Shown here in pieces: positions 44,689 through 54,703 of a stretch of DNA of 61,531 nt (positions are counted from its first letter, which is position 1; every line of letters starts with the position of its first letter). The position numbers and the translations under genes are program-made. The notes beneath the pieces are model-generated. The model was given only the letters and a program-made list of their open reading frames with translations, was not told where the DNA came from and ran no database searches. The stretch lies in contig CAMDGV010000021.1 of the NCBI GenBank assembly GCA_945898055.1, forward strand, positions 1-61,531. The letters are read 5' to 3'. Source of the stretch: Akkermansia muciniphila (GTDB lineage: Bacteria; Verrucomicrobiota; Verrucomicrobiia; Limisphaerales; UBA9464).

Positions 44689-45951
44689 ATGAATAATATG
44701 GGGCAAGTCACACCCCTTTGCTTTGCCTTTTTTATCTCGATATTTTGCGTGCTGCTCGTCCGGGCTGATGAGCCCAAGAATCATGATAAAGATGTTGTTT
44801 ATGATGAGGCAAAAGTGCCTCCGTATGATCTTCCTCCGTTATTGGTTTCCTCCGAAGGTAAACCGATCACGACGCCCGAGGAGTGGTTCACCCTGCGGCG
44901 GCCGCAGATTATGTCCCTCTTTGCCAACCTCGTTTATGGAAGTGTGCCCTCCCCCGAGACTCCGATTCGTACGACGATTGAAGTGGTAAAGACAGATCGT
45001 GAGTTCATGGATGGTAAAGCCACTCGCAAGGACGTTCGCATTCGATTTGAGAATACCAAAGGCTCCGCCGAAATGATGGTCTTGGTGTTTACCCCCAACG
45101 CTACCAAACAACCCGTCCCGGCTTTCCTGCTGCACAGCTTCGGTAATACCCGAGACGACAGTCACGACGTCCAGGCGGATCGTCGAGGGTTCCTCCGCAA
45201 CGGCATCCCACTCGGTGAGTTTCTTCAGCGCGGGTTTGGTTTTGTCGTAGTGTCGCAGGGGGCCTTAGTGGCGCACAACGAAGTCGAATTTCTAAAAGGT
45301 ATCCACCCCTTGTTTTATCGCACGGGACAAAGTTTTCCAAAAGCCAATGAATGGGGTTGTATCTCAGCGGTGTCGTGGTCCGCATCGCGGGCCATGGATT
45401 ATATCGAGACCGATCGCGGTATTGATGCCAAGCGCGTTGCAGTGATGGGGCATTCCAAGATGGGTAAGACGGCCCTCTGGACCGCCGCGCAAGATACACG
45501 GTTTGCCTTAGCTATTTCAGCCCAATCGGGTTGCGCTGGTGCGGCTTTGTGGAAACGAAATTATGGTGAAAATATGGAGAAAATGGTGACCCGTTTCCCC
45601 TATTGGCTTTGTCGAAATGCGTGGAAGTTCGTACGAAACGAAGACGATTTGCCAGTGGATCAACATATGTTGTTGGCCTGCATTGCTCCGCGACCGGTTT
45701 ATGTTCACAGTGGAGTCGATGATACTTGGGCGGATGCCCGTGGCGAGTACCTCTCCGCCTATCACGCCAGCGAGGTATATCGGTTGCTCGGAAAGAAAGG
45801 ACTCACTTCGGAAGCCTCACCGGCGGTCGGGGCGGCGATCATTCAATCTGAGGTTGGCTACCATAACCGAACCGGGGGTCATTCAATCGATCCGTTTGAT
45901 TGGCAGAAATTTCTCGAGTTCGCTGAGTTTCATCTAAAAGCAAAACTGTAG
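44689..45951 (+). CDS. Exported CE15-like glucuronoyl esterase / alpha-beta hydrolase
   Basis: 420 residues. A hydrophobic start (PLCFAFFISIFCVLLVRADE) is a signal peptide. The alpha/beta-hydrolase core has the nucleophile elbow GHSKMGKTALW near 253 and the catalytic-type His in TGGHSIDPFDW near 397. An acidic region HSGVDDTWADARGEYLSAYH lies between, and an acid-triad member could sit here. The GHSxxGK form and the WKRNYGENM region resemble carbohydrate esterase family 15, which cleaves ester links between glucuronic acid and lignin or other groups. It sits between the giant YHYH gene and PSD1 pair 2, all on the plus strand. Substrate is inferred only. Confidence 0.75.
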   Translation: MNNMGQVTPLCFAFFISIFCVLLVRADEPKNHDKDVVYDEAKVPPYDLPPLLVSSEGKPITTPEEWFTLRRPQIMSLFANLVYGSVPSPETPIRTTIEVVKTDREFMDGKATRKDVRIRFENTKGSAEMMVLVFTPNATKQPVPAFLLHSFGNTRDDSHDVQADRRGFLRNGIPLGEFLQRGFGFVVVSQGALVAHNEVEFLKGIHPLFYRTGQSFPKANEWGCISAVSWSASRAMDYIETDRGIDAKRVAVMGHSKMGKTALWTAAQDTRFALAISAQSGCAGAALWKRNYGENMEKMVTRFPYWLCRNAWKFVRNEDDLPVDQHMLLACIAPRPVYVHSGVDDTWADARGEYLSAYHASEVYRLLGKKGLTSEASPAVGAAIIQSEVGYHNRTGGHSIDPFDWQKFLEFAEFHLKAKL

Positions 45952-45978
45952 GCCTCAGAACCTAAGAGGAATTTCGTA

Positions 45979-48171
45979 GTGAAATCGTTCTGCTTTAGGC
46001 TTTTTCTGGGACTCTGGCTCGGAGTTAGCCGTTCTGGGCAAGCGGTGGAATTCGTGCGCGATATCCAACCGATTTTTCGGGCGCACTGCGATAAGTGTCA
46101 TGGACTGAGCAAAGAAAAGGGGGGCCTTTCACTCGCCACTCGAACTCGAGCTCTAAAGGGAGGCGACGCTGGCGCGGTTCTCCTTTCTAAAAAGGCCTCC
46201 ATGAGCCCTTTGATTCAACGCGTCACCTCAGCAGTGGCCGACAAAAGAATGCCGCCTGAAGGCGAGCACCTGAGTTCAGCAGAAATCGAACTCTTACGTG
46301 CTTGGATCGACGAGGGGGTACCTTGGCCGGAGAGTGCCGAGGATCAAGATCCTCGAGGGTCCAGTGAGGCTGTGCATTGGTCATTTGGGGCACTACGAAA
46401 ACCTGCTCTGCCCGCCGTCGAGAGTGCTTGGATCACCTCGCCCATCGACACGTTTATTTTTGACAAGATGAAAAAGGCCGGGTTGAGGCCATCGCCCCCA
46501 GCAACCAAGGAGGCACTGCTTCGCCGCGTCTCTTTTGATCTCACTGGATTGCCCCCTCTTCCTGAGCAAATCCAATCTTTTGTCCGTTCTGATCGATCGG
46601 ATGCCTTCGAGCGAGAGGTTGATCGCCTTCTGGCATCACCTGCTTATGGCGAACGGTGGGCGCGTCATTGGTTAGATGTTGTACGCTATGCGGATTCTGG
46701 GGGTTACGAGACGGATATTTTTTACGAGCAAGCCTGGCGTTACCGCGACTATGTCATTCGCAGCTTTAATGATGATAAACCGTACGACCGTTTTTTAATG
46801 GAACAGGTAGGTGGAGACGAACTCTGGCCCGAGCAAGCCACAGTGATGCAGGAAGCTGTCTCGGTCTGGACCTTAGGGGAATGGCCCAACGCGCTGGATG
46901 CTTACCCCGAGAGGTTGGAATACGTGCGACGCACGGATCAGGTAAGTACCCTGAGCGAAATGGCGCTGGGTTTGACGGTGGGTTGCGCGAATTGTCACAA
47001 TCACAAGTACGATCCGATTACCCATCGTGATTACTTCGGCCTAGAAGCTATTTTTGCTGCTAGTGAAACGTGGAATCAGAACACCCGATCCAAGGCTTGG
47101 GGACGAGGTGAGCGAAATGCTTACCGAGCCCTGCGCCATGCAGAAAAGCCAGTGCCTATTTATCTTTTAACGCGTGGTGACCTAACCCAACCCAATGAGC
47201 TCATTGCCCCAGCTTTGCCGGCATTTTTACCGGGTGGAGGCCCCTTGGTGGGTGGGTTAGGTGAAAACAAATTGCGCCGTGCTCAACTCGCACGTTGGCT
47301 GGCCTCACCCCAGAATCCCCTTCCAGCAAGAGTCATAGCTAACCGAGTTTGGCAATGGCACTTTGGTCAGGCGCTGGCAACGACACCGAATGATCTCGGC
47401 ACCCATGGATCACCACCTTCCCATCGGGAATTGCTGGATTGGTTGGCATCCGAATTAGTTGAGACTGGATGGAGATTAAAGAGATTGCATCGCTTCATTG
47501 TGTTATCGTCGACCTACCAACAGTCGGTGGTCCGCGATCCAGAATCGCTCACTTTGGATCCACAGAATCAGTGGCTCTCAGGTTTTCCACGCCGTCGTTT
47601 AGAAGCCGAAGAGGTCTGGGATCATTTGCACGCAACCGCAGGGACCTTGGACCAAAAACAGTTTGGACGCCCCTTCGTACCTCGGCTGTCGGTGGAAGAA
47701 TTACAGAGCATGTACGATCTTGAAAACAAACGGGATCTGAAATGGCCTGTCACCCAGGAGCAGGAAGGTCGTGCCCTTTATATTTTAAATCGCCGTTCGT
47801 TCCGCTTCCCGTTCTTTGAAGCATTCGACCCTCCCAATACCGCCCTCAGTTGCCCGCAGCGTCAGACGACGACCGTACCAACCCAAGCGTTGACTCTCTT
47901 AAATAATCGGTTGGTTAGAGAACAGTCACGTGCCATGGCAGAACGTCTTCGACGAGAAACTGGAACCGATACGAACTTGTTTGTGAAGCGTGCTTGGTTG
48001 CTAGCCTATAGCCGTGCAGCGACTTTCTCTGAGCTCCGATTGGCCCTCGATTTTATCGTCGCGGCGGAAGCCGCACACCTTCAATCGGGTCCAATCGAGG
48101 CACGCCTCTTAGCCTTGAGTGAGTTTTGCCTTGGCCTCATCAACACAGCTGAATTTATCTATTCTAATTGA
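45979..48171 (+). CDS. Exported PSD1 protein with planctomycete cytochrome c, DUF1549 and DUF1553 domains (pair 2)
   Basis: 730 residues starting at GTG 45979, with AAGAGGA as a ribosome-binding site 10 bp upstream. A signal peptide covers about 1-22. The heme-type motif CDKCH is at residues 37-41, and MPPEGEHLSSAE near 95. DUF1549 has YGERWARHWLDVVRYAD, and NCHNHKYDPITHRDYFG near 335. DUF1553 has NRVWQWHFGQALATTPND and a late TTVPTQALTLLNNRL. It is shorter than the pair 1 protein and lacks its inserted charged segment. It is followed by a DUF1501 gene 11 bp after its stop. Function is unknown. Confidence 0.9.
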   Translation: MKSFCFRLFLGLWLGVSRSGQAVEFVRDIQPIFRAHCDKCHGLSKEKGGLSLATRTRALKGGDAGAVLLSKKASMSPLIQRVTSAVADKRMPPEGEHLSSAEIELLRAWIDEGVPWPESAEDQDPRGSSEAVHWSFGALRKPALPAVESAWITSPIDTFIFDKMKKAGLRPSPPATKEALLRRVSFDLTGLPPLPEQIQSFVRSDRSDAFEREVDRLLASPAYGERWARHWLDVVRYADSGGYETDIFYEQAWRYRDYVIRSFNDDKPYDRFLMEQVGGDELWPEQATVMQEAVSVWTLGEWPNALDAYPERLEYVRRTDQVSTLSEMALGLTVGCANCHNHKYDPITHRDYFGLEAIFAASETWNQNTRSKAWGRGERNAYRALRHAEKPVPIYLLTRGDLTQPNELIAPALPAFLPGGGPLVGGLGENKLRRAQLARWLASPQNPLPARVIANRVWQWHFGQALATTPNDLGTHGSPPSHRELLDWLASELVETGWRLKRLHRFIVLSSTYQQSVVRDPESLTLDPQNQWLSGFPRRRLEAEEVWDHLHATAGTLDQKQFGRPFVPRLSVEELQSMYDLENKRDLKWPVTQEQEGRALYILNRRSFRFPFFEAFDPPNTALSCPQRQTTTVPTQALTLLNNRLVREQSRAMAERLRRETGTDTNLFVKRAWLLAYSRAATFSELRLALDFIVAAEAAHLQSGPIEARLLALSEFCLGLINTAEFIYSN

Positions 48172-48182
48172 GGACCCTGAAG

Positions 48183-49595
48183 ATGAATCACTCCCCTCAC
48201 TTTTCACGAAGAGACTTTTTAAGTCGCAGCGGCATGGGTATTGGCTCACTCGCGTTTCTAGACTTGATGAGCCGTGAAGCCGCTGCTGCAGGCAATCCGC
48301 TTCGACCCGCTGGGGCGCACCTTGTTCCGCGAGCGCGTGCGGTTATCTCATTGTTTATGCACGGTGGCCCGAGTCAGATCGACACCTTTGATCCCAAACC
48401 GTTGCTGGCCAAGTATACCGGCCAAACCTTACCCGCAAGTTTCGCAAATTTAAATTTGGAGTTTACCAAGACGAGCACTGCGAAGGTGCTCGCCAGCAAA
48501 CGTACCTTTCGTAGATGCGGAAAATCAGGTCTCGAAATGTCTGATATCTTTGAGCACTTGCCGACGGTCGCAGATGAAATGGCGGTGATTCGGAGTTGCC
48601 ATCATACAGAATTCAACCATGCCCCAGCTCTCTACTTAGCTCATTCCGGTGCACGCTTGATGGGACGTCCGAGCCTCGGCTCATGGGCAATTTATGGGCT
48701 AGGCTCCGGATCACAAAATCTTCCAGGCTACGTCGTCATGCGTGATGGTCCCCTGAAGGGAGGGCCGGCGACCTACAGCAACGGGTTTCTACCGGCAGTT
48801 TATTCGGCCACTGAATTAAACCTAAGCGGGACTCCGATTCTTTACCTCAATAGACCAGAGACAGTCAGCGGTGCTGACCAGCGTCGGGTGCTCGACTTCT
48901 CACAGAAACTCAATCATCAGTATCTCGCTGAGCAAAACGATGACAGCCATCTTTCGGCACGAATCGCCGCTTATGAACTGGCTTATCGTATGCAATCCGC
49001 GGCTCCCGAGGCGGTGGATTTGAATCAAGAGCCCGCTAGCGTGAAGGCGCTCTACGGTTTGGATAACGAGTTGACTCGGTCGTTTGGAACCCAATGTCTC
49101 AACGCCCGCCGGTTGGTGGAGCGGGGCGTCCGGTTCGTTCAACTCTACCACGGCGGCGGGGGCGACGGCTGGGATACCCACGGAGCCAATGATGCTAAAC
49201 ACCTCCGCAATGGTAAACAAATCGACAAGCCCATTGCTGGATTGATCACTGATTTGAAAGCACGTGGCTTACTCGATTCCACGCTCATTCTCTGGGGAGG
49301 CGAATTTGGGCGAACGCCCACCTCTGAGGGATCCGATGGCCGAGATCACAGTCCTTACGGGTATTCGGTATGGATGGCGGGTGGCGGCATCAAAGGGGGG
49401 ACGGTCTACGGCGCAACCGATGATTTCGGCTTCAATGCGCTCGAAAATCCGGTTCAAGTCCGCGACCTACACGCTACGATTTTACATCTACTCGGACTGC
49501 AGCACGATAAACTCACGTTTTACTTTCAAGGCCTCCAACAAAGGCTCGCCCAAGTCGATGGGGAGAGTCGGGTCATTAAAGAAATTTTAGCCTAA
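48183..49595 (+). CDS. Tat-exported DUF1501 (sulfatase-like fold) protein (pair 2)
   Basis: 470 residues from the ATG at 48183. The frame is open to a TTG at 48168, but the ATG form places the twin-arginine motif HFSRRDFLSRSGMG near residue 6, as expected. Markers are RAVISLFMHGGPSQIDTFD near 55, VIRSCHHTEFNHAPALYL near 138, LILWGGEFGRTPTSEGSDG near 370 and GRDHSPYGYSVWMAGGG. It resembles the pair 1 protein but differs in the early helical part. Co-transcribed with the preceding PSD1 gene. A small hairpin with T-run follows. Confidence 0.9.
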   Translation: MNHSPHFSRRDFLSRSGMGIGSLAFLDLMSREAAAAGNPLRPAGAHLVPRARAVISLFMHGGPSQIDTFDPKPLLAKYTGQTLPASFANLNLEFTKTSTAKVLASKRTFRRCGKSGLEMSDIFEHLPTVADEMAVIRSCHHTEFNHAPALYLAHSGARLMGRPSLGSWAIYGLGSGSQNLPGYVVMRDGPLKGGPATYSNGFLPAVYSATELNLSGTPILYLNRPETVSGADQRRVLDFSQKLNHQYLAEQNDDSHLSARIAAYELAYRMQSAAPEAVDLNQEPASVKALYGLDNELTRSFGTQCLNARRLVERGVRFVQLYHGGGGDGWDTHGANDAKHLRNGKQIDKPIAGLITDLKARGLLDSTLILWGGEFGRTPTSEGSDGRDHSPYGYSVWMAGGGIKGGTVYGATDDFGFNALENPVQVRDLHATILHLLGLQHDKLTFYFQGLQQRLAQVDGESRVIKEILA

Positions 49596-49599
49596 GACT

Positions 49600-49619
49600 C
49601 AGTGCGGTCACTGTTTTTT
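49600..49619 (+). terminator. Short terminator after the DUF1501 gene (pair 2)
   Basis: CAGTG at 49600-49604 pairs with CACTG at 49609-49613 around CGGT, followed by six T. The stem is only 5 bp, so strength is uncertain. Confidence 0.45.
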
Positions 49620-49767
49620 GAGGTGGTTTTGTCCATATAATAAGCCCTTGCATTCAGCCACTCAACTTTTCTAAGGCAGACTGATCTGCCGCGGGTGGTG
49701 ACTCTTGCTCCTCGCTCGTGGGGAGAGATTCCGAGGTGGGCGGATTGATGAAGGAAAGTCTCTTTTT

Positions 49768-50268
49768 CTATCGGAGTGTGGACAGAAGAATATGCAGGGT
49801 CCACAGCCCAATCATCCCAAGAGCACAGGCCACTTTACCTGCGGTACCAACGAGGATTCCGAGAATAGCACCGAGACCGGCCTTGCCTGCTTCGCGCCAT
49901 TTGCGGCCTCCAAGCAGTTCTCCAAGGACTGCCCCGAATAAAGGACCGAGTAGCAGTCCGAGAGGGCTGGTAAAGAGCCCAATAAGTCCACCAATAAAGG
50001 CACCTAAAAGACCTCGCCAAGTGGCACCCAGACGTTTGGCCCCATAGGCCGAGGCTAGAAAATCGAGAAAGAACGAGACTGCGGTGAGAGTTCCTAGCGT
50101 AACGAGCACCCAGATGGAGGCCCCCTTATCGGTGAAAATGAGTCGATGAATCAGCGCGGCTAAAAAGATGAGAGGAGGGCCAGGCAAGACGGGCAGGAGC
50201 GATCCTGCAAATCCCAACAGCATGACCAGCAAAGCGACGACGAACCCAGTGACTTCAGTGGCATTCAT
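49768..50268 (-). CDS. DUF456 family membrane protein
   Basis: 166 residues, nearly all hydrophobic. The N-terminal helices include LLGFAGSLLPVLPGPPLIFLA, the typical DUF456 start, then YGAKRLGATWRGLLGAFIGG with Gly-rich glycine-zipper-like turns, and GLLLGPLFGAVLGELLGG. About four or five transmembrane spans are predicted by eye. No function is established for the family. The gene is on the minus strand, 127 bp beyond the U32 protein gene, and may share its transcript. Confidence 0.85.
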   Translation of the reverse strand: MNATEVTGFVVALLVMLLGFAGSLLPVLPGPPLIFLAALIHRLIFTDKGASIWVLVTLGTLTAVSFFLDFLASAYGAKRLGATWRGLLGAFIGGLIGLFTSPLGLLLGPLFGAVLGELLGGRKWREAGKAGLGAILGILVGTAGKVACALGMIGLWTLHILLSTLR

Positions 50269-50395
50269 TTAGCTAAAATGGTTTCGAAATTTTCACTCGA
50301 ATTTTGGCGGTTTTCGGTGGCTTAAAATTTAACGGACCTCTCGTGATCGCAAAGACCTCACCCCTCTAAAATAGGAAGAAGCATCGCTCACTGTC

Positions 50396-53002
50396 TCAGA
50401 CCGATTCCTTCTTCTTACTGGGTTCAGGAAATACCTTGCGGAACTCAACGGTCTCCATCTGACCGCGAGTGACCCCAAGTTGATTTTGTAGTTTGAATTC
50501 TCGCCACAATTGCTCGCCACTTATCTCCCCCCTGAGCAGGGCTCGATAACGAGCCACCACTGCCACTACTTCGGTCGGGGTCTCATTCAGAAACTCAACG
50601 CGAAAAGCTCGGGCCCCGAGTGCGAGGAAACGAGCTGCAAATTCGGCCCCGGTTTGCGCCCGGGCATTGAAGACCGTGTTACGACATCCGCTATCCGCCT
50701 TGATGGGATGGTCCATTCCAACTCGATCGCGCAATCGGAGGTCATGACGATCACACGGCCGACCGCAGTCAGTAAAATCTTTCCCCTTAGAAAGAAAGGC
50801 ACAGAAGACGCAATGCTCCATGTGAAACATCGGCATGTGTTGGTGCAGCGTCAGTTCAAACCAAGACGGCGGTGCTGCGGTGAGTAGGTCGCATACTTGC
50901 TCTACATTTAAATCGTAACTGATGTTCACTCTCTCAAGGCCCTGATTTCGAATGAAATGCTCCGCCGCGACTGGGTTGGCGACATTGAGGGAAAAATCTC
51001 CTCGCTGCCTTTGGCCAGCAAAATAACGGATATGTTGGATATTCCGTACCAAATAGCCGTCGGCATTGCTGGAAAGCACTTGCTTCAAAATCCAATCCTC
51101 TCCCGGTTTCGAAATACGGGGCGGGGCCACAAATATCTCAGGTCGTCGCCCGTCCACGCTCGTTTGACACCCATGAGCCGTATGAAAGGTGGTTACGGCT
51201 TCGCGATACTTTTTTGCATCCTCGAAGTCACAGTAAATGGAGGTCGCACCGCAACTCAGTGCCGCTTCAAGTTGTCCTAATGTTCGGACTAGAATGATAA
51301 GTTCCGGTACCCCCATCACTGACTCAGTCAGCCCTTCGGTTTGAGTCACTAGACTGAAGCAATCGAGGGGATCCACCCCTAGGGCCCAACGCTGGGGATA
51401 AGCTCGAAGAGCCTCCAATTTTGCAACCCCATCGCGTCGCAATCGATTCAGCTCGCTGACGGGGAGCATCACAAGCCCCTCCAGTTTGTTCACGAGATTC
51501 CCAAGGCAAAAGGGCGTTCCGCCAAATCGCCCCAACTGCTCGGAAAGAGTTTCGGTGGTTAACGGTCGTTTCTCAGCGATAACAAGCGTCAGCACTGAAT
51601 CCGCTTGGACCACGTGACCTTGACGATCTCGTAGGATTAGGGTCAGTGGGACGCCAGCGTGGCCGTGCACCTCGACGGTGATGGATTGTCGATATCGAAC
51701 GGCATCACCATCGTAGGTTTTGGCCAACTCGCGCGATAATTCGGGGTCATCTGTCTTCCAAATACGATTGCCCGGCTGAATCCGACTGAAATCAACCGAG
51801 CCGTGCTTGAAGTCGATCTCAATTAGCCCATCCCGGAAGGGGCGTACGGTGTAAACCCGCCCTCCCTCCTCTGGGAGATCGGGACGTCCCGCATCAAACC
51901 CGACCCCATCACCCGGTTTGATCGGGCCTTCAGGACGTAACCGCACCACTTCGCGTCCGACCTCAACGACTTCTCCAACAAAAACACCTCTCTTTTTACC
52001 AAATCGAGCATGGGCAAGTTCTTGATTTTGAATGCCTCGAAACCACCCCGTGTACAGGCCCCGACTGAAAGCCATTTCAAGTTCATAACGGGCTTCACGA
52101 GTCCGCGAAACTTTACCTGTAGTCCCTCCGCCCAACGCATCCAAGGCCTCCCGGTAAACTCGGGTGATGCTGGCCACATAGTGCGGTGACTTGAGACGCC
52201 CCTCAATCTTGAGCGAACTGACCCCCGCTCGGACAAGCTCCGGTAGGACCTCAAGTCCAGAGAGATCTTGAGGAGAGAGAAGGTAACGACGATCACCGAG
52301 TTCCACGGTTTTTCCATCGGACACCAGTTCATAAGGCATTCGACAGGCTTGAGCGCATTCGCCTCGATTCGCGCTCCGTCCACCGAGCGATTCGCTGGTC
52401 AGGCATTGACCCGAGTACGCGACACAAAGGGCACCGTGCACAAAGACTTCAAGAGGTAATCCTGGGCTAGAACTCTCTGGGCCTTGGAAGGATTCCTGAA
52501 TGGCCTCGATTTCTTTAATGGAATTTTCACGAGCTAAAACCACTAGATTGCAGCCTAGATCCCGAGCGAATTCAACCCCTGCTGCATTAGTTATGGTCAT
52601 TTGCGTGGACCCATGGATTGGGAAATCCGATGACAATTGCCGGATTATTTTACAAATACCGATATCTTGAACGATGGCAGCGTCGACCCCAGCGGAGATA
52701 ATCGAGCGTAAGTAGTCGACCGCAGCCGGTAGTTCATCGGTGAATACCAGAGTATTGAAAGTCACGTAACCGCGGACGCCCCGTCGATGCAAGAATTCCA
52801 TCAACGCCGGCAGATCAGCTTCAGTAAAGTTTTTGGCCCGCATTCGGGCATTAAAACGATCAAGCCCGAAGTAGACTGCGTCGGCTCCATTTTCGACCGC
52901 GGCGCGAACGCAGTCCCAATCACCGGCTGGGGCTAACAGTTCCGGCAAACGCGAAAGGGGTGGTTTTGAGGACGTACTAGATGGAAAATCGGGAACAGAC
53001 AC
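50396..53002 (-). CDS. Peptidase U32 family protein with DUF3656-type region, RlhA-like
   Basis: 868 residues from GTG at 53000-53002, chosen because the longer open frame reaches into carA; the exact start is uncertain. LPELLAPAGDWDCVRAAVENGADAVYFG opens the TIM-barrel-like core. The U32 signature is visible as EVFVHGALCVAYSGQCLTS near 200, with cysteines in GECAQACRMPYEL near 230. A long DUF3656-like middle follows, then a second U32-like part with EHCVFCAFLSKGKDFTDCG near 780. E. coli RlhA of this group hydroxylates C2501 of 23S rRNA and others modify tRNA or ubiquinone. Clustered Cys residues suggest an iron-sulfur centre. Protease activity is not implied. The gene is divergent from carA. 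Confidence 0.85.
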   Translation of the reverse strand: MSVPDFPSSTSSKPPLSRLPELLAPAGDWDCVRAAVENGADAVYFGLDRFNARMRAKNFTEADLPALMEFLHRRGVRGYVTFNTLVFTDELPAAVDYLRSIISAGVDAAIVQDIGICKIIRQLSSDFPIHGSTQMTITNAAGVEFARDLGCNLVVLARENSIKEIEAIQESFQGPESSSPGLPLEVFVHGALCVAYSGQCLTSESLGGRSANRGECAQACRMPYELVSDGKTVELGDRRYLLSPQDLSGLEVLPELVRAGVSSLKIEGRLKSPHYVASITRVYREALDALGGGTTGKVSRTREARYELEMAFSRGLYTGWFRGIQNQELAHARFGKKRGVFVGEVVEVGREVVRLRPEGPIKPGDGVGFDAGRPDLPEEGGRVYTVRPFRDGLIEIDFKHGSVDFSRIQPGNRIWKTDDPELSRELAKTYDGDAVRYRQSITVEVHGHAGVPLTLILRDRQGHVVQADSVLTLVIAEKRPLTTETLSEQLGRFGGTPFCLGNLVNKLEGLVMLPVSELNRLRRDGVAKLEALRAYPQRWALGVDPLDCFSLVTQTEGLTESVMGVPELIILVRTLGQLEAALSCGATSIYCDFEDAKKYREAVTTFHTAHGCQTSVDGRRPEIFVAPPRISKPGEDWILKQVLSSNADGYLVRNIQHIRYFAGQRQRGDFSLNVANPVAAEHFIRNQGLERVNISYDLNVEQVCDLLTAAPPSWFELTLHQHMPMFHMEHCVFCAFLSKGKDFTDCGRPCDRHDLRLRDRVGMDHPIKADSGCRNTVFNARAQTGAEFAARFLALGARAFRVEFLNETPTEVVAVVARYRALLRGEISGEQLWREFKLQNQLGVTRGQMETVEFRKVFPEPSKKKESV

Positions 53003-53136
53003 CTTCGAAGACCCTGCGTAAAACGAGTGAAGAATGAAAGAGTTAGCCTTAGCTTCTCTCCGACTTAAAAAGGTCTCGGCTTGCGTCGGATGAAGAGTTG
53101 GCCACACTCCGCCGGCGGTTTGTTGACCGTTTTTGC

Positions 53137-54309
53137 ATGATAAACGCAATTCTTGCTCTTGAAGACGGATCAGTATTTCACGGACAGGGCTTCGGAGCCC
53201 AAGCTTCGGTGACTGGTGAAGTTTGTTTTAATACGTCGATGACCGGTTATCAGGAGATTCTGACTGATCCCTCTTATAAGGGTCAAATTGTCACGATGAC
53301 CTATCCGCTCATTGGTAATTACGGGGTAAATGATCAGGATGCCGAATCATGGCGAGCTCACTGCGCTGGGTTCGTGATTCGTGAACTGAGCCCAGTAGTC
53401 AGCAGTTGGCGCGCCGATCATTCATTAGCCGAATACCTTCAACACTATGGCATTCCCGGTATTCAAGGTGTCGATACGCGGGCCTTAACCAAAAAACTGC
53501 GAGTAGGTGGCGCACTCTCTGGTTGCTTGTCCACGGAGGGTCTCAGTGAGTCTGATGCCCTCGAGCGTGCTCGGGCTTGGGGGGGGATGACCGGCCGCAA
53601 TTACGTTGCTGAGGTCACCCATAAGGAACCCTTCCTGTGGGACCAAAATGAGAATCAATCCGCCGCCTTTGCTTTGACCCAAAAGAGTGGAGAAACTCAT
53701 CAGCGCATGATTCGTCAGCCGCTGCCACCTGCCGATATTTCGATCGTGGCTTATGATTTTGGGATTAAGTACAATATCCTTCGGTGTCTGAGGCAAAAAG
53801 GATTTAATGTGCGAGTTGTTCCGGCTGAAACAAGCGCTGCGGAAGTGTTATCCTACAAACCGGCTGGGGTGTTTCTCAGTAATGGTCCCGGTGATCCGGC
53901 CACTCTCGGGGGGATTGTTCGCGAAGTGAAAACATTGGTCGACTACGGTCTTCCTATCTTTGGGATCTGCCTCGGTCACCAGATCCTAGCTCAAGCTTTC
54001 GGAGGTAAAACCTTTAAGCTTAAATTTGGGCACCGTGGAGGAAATCAACCGGTGAAAGATCTGGAATCGGGGCGGGTAGAGATTACCTCACAAAACCATG
54101 GGTTCGCTGTCGATGCTGATTCTCTCCCTCCTGACGTCTCGGTCAATCGGATCAATCTGAATGACCGCACAGTCGAAGGATTGAGACATCGTTCTAAGCC
54201 TATCTTCTGCGTTCAATATCATCCAGAAGCCGCCCCAGGGCCTCACGATTCAACGCCTCTTTTCGAGGAGTTTCGGCAGTTGATTCTAAGCACTTCAAAG
54301 CGGGGTTAA
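53137..54309 (+). CDS. carA: Carbamoyl-phosphate synthase small subunit (CarA)
   Basis: 390 residues from the ATG at 53137. The N-terminal domain has LALEDGSVFHGQGFG and GEVCFNTSMTGYQEILTDPSY. The class I glutamine amidotransferase domain has SNGPGDPATLGGIV, the nucleophile Cys in FGICLGHQILAQAFGG near 278, and the His of CVQYHPEAAPGPHDS near 360. It provides ammonia from glutamine for carbamoyl phosphate in arginine and pyrimidine synthesis. carB is not next to it. The upstream gap is shared with the divergent U32 gene. Confidence 0.97.
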   Translation: MINAILALEDGSVFHGQGFGAQASVTGEVCFNTSMTGYQEILTDPSYKGQIVTMTYPLIGNYGVNDQDAESWRAHCAGFVIRELSPVVSSWRADHSLAEYLQHYGIPGIQGVDTRALTKKLRVGGALSGCLSTEGLSESDALERARAWGGMTGRNYVAEVTHKEPFLWDQNENQSAAFALTQKSGETHQRMIRQPLPPADISIVAYDFGIKYNILRCLRQKGFNVRVVPAETSAAEVLSYKPAGVFLSNGPGDPATLGGIVREVKTLVDYGLPIFGICLGHQILAQAFGGKTFKLKFGHRGGNQPVKDLESGRVEITSQNHGFAVDADSLPPDVSVNRINLNDRTVEGLRHRSKPIFCVQYHPEAAPGPHDSTPLFEEFRQLILSTSKRG

Positions 54310-54703
54310 ATTCTCATCTGCCCAGCGGACTGAATCGTTCGCTGGGAGGAGTAATCGAGTGACGGGAGAATCCTGCTCCTGCGGTCTTTCTCCGGTCTTT
54401 TCCGGCCGAGGGGATGGAACCACCTGCCACTCTTGATACTCCTTCCCAGCTCTTTCTTCGCTGCCGTCTCCTCAAGGGCCGAAAATTTGTACGAGCTGCC
54501 AGGCTCGATGTTCTGCCAACCCACAAACTGCGAAGCCTCTCTTGGTAAAAAGGACCAATCGATGTCCCAGCGGCTCGTTAATTCGATCAGAGACACCGTC
54601 TGCCACTAACTTTGGCCCCAACTCACCCGCGTTTGTTGAAGGAACACGCTTTCTTCGTCCTGTTCCGCTTTTCTAATAGGTCGAATTCCCGTACACTTAA
54701 GTC
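54310..54703. other. Gene-free stretch between carA and yajQ
   Basis: No convincing gene. A CCCAGCG/CGCTGGG hairpin at 54321-54346 without a T-run lies just after carA. A 96-codon minus-strand open frame (54306-54596) has a possible transposase-like helix (LIELTSRWDIDWSF), but the resemblance is weak and it overlaps the carA stop. No confident promoter was found for yajQ. Confidence 0.4.

Noticed and set aside
54306-54596. A 96-codon minus-strand open frame with a faint transposase-like helix
   Set aside because: It overlaps the carA stop, has no clear start context, and the resemblance is too weak.
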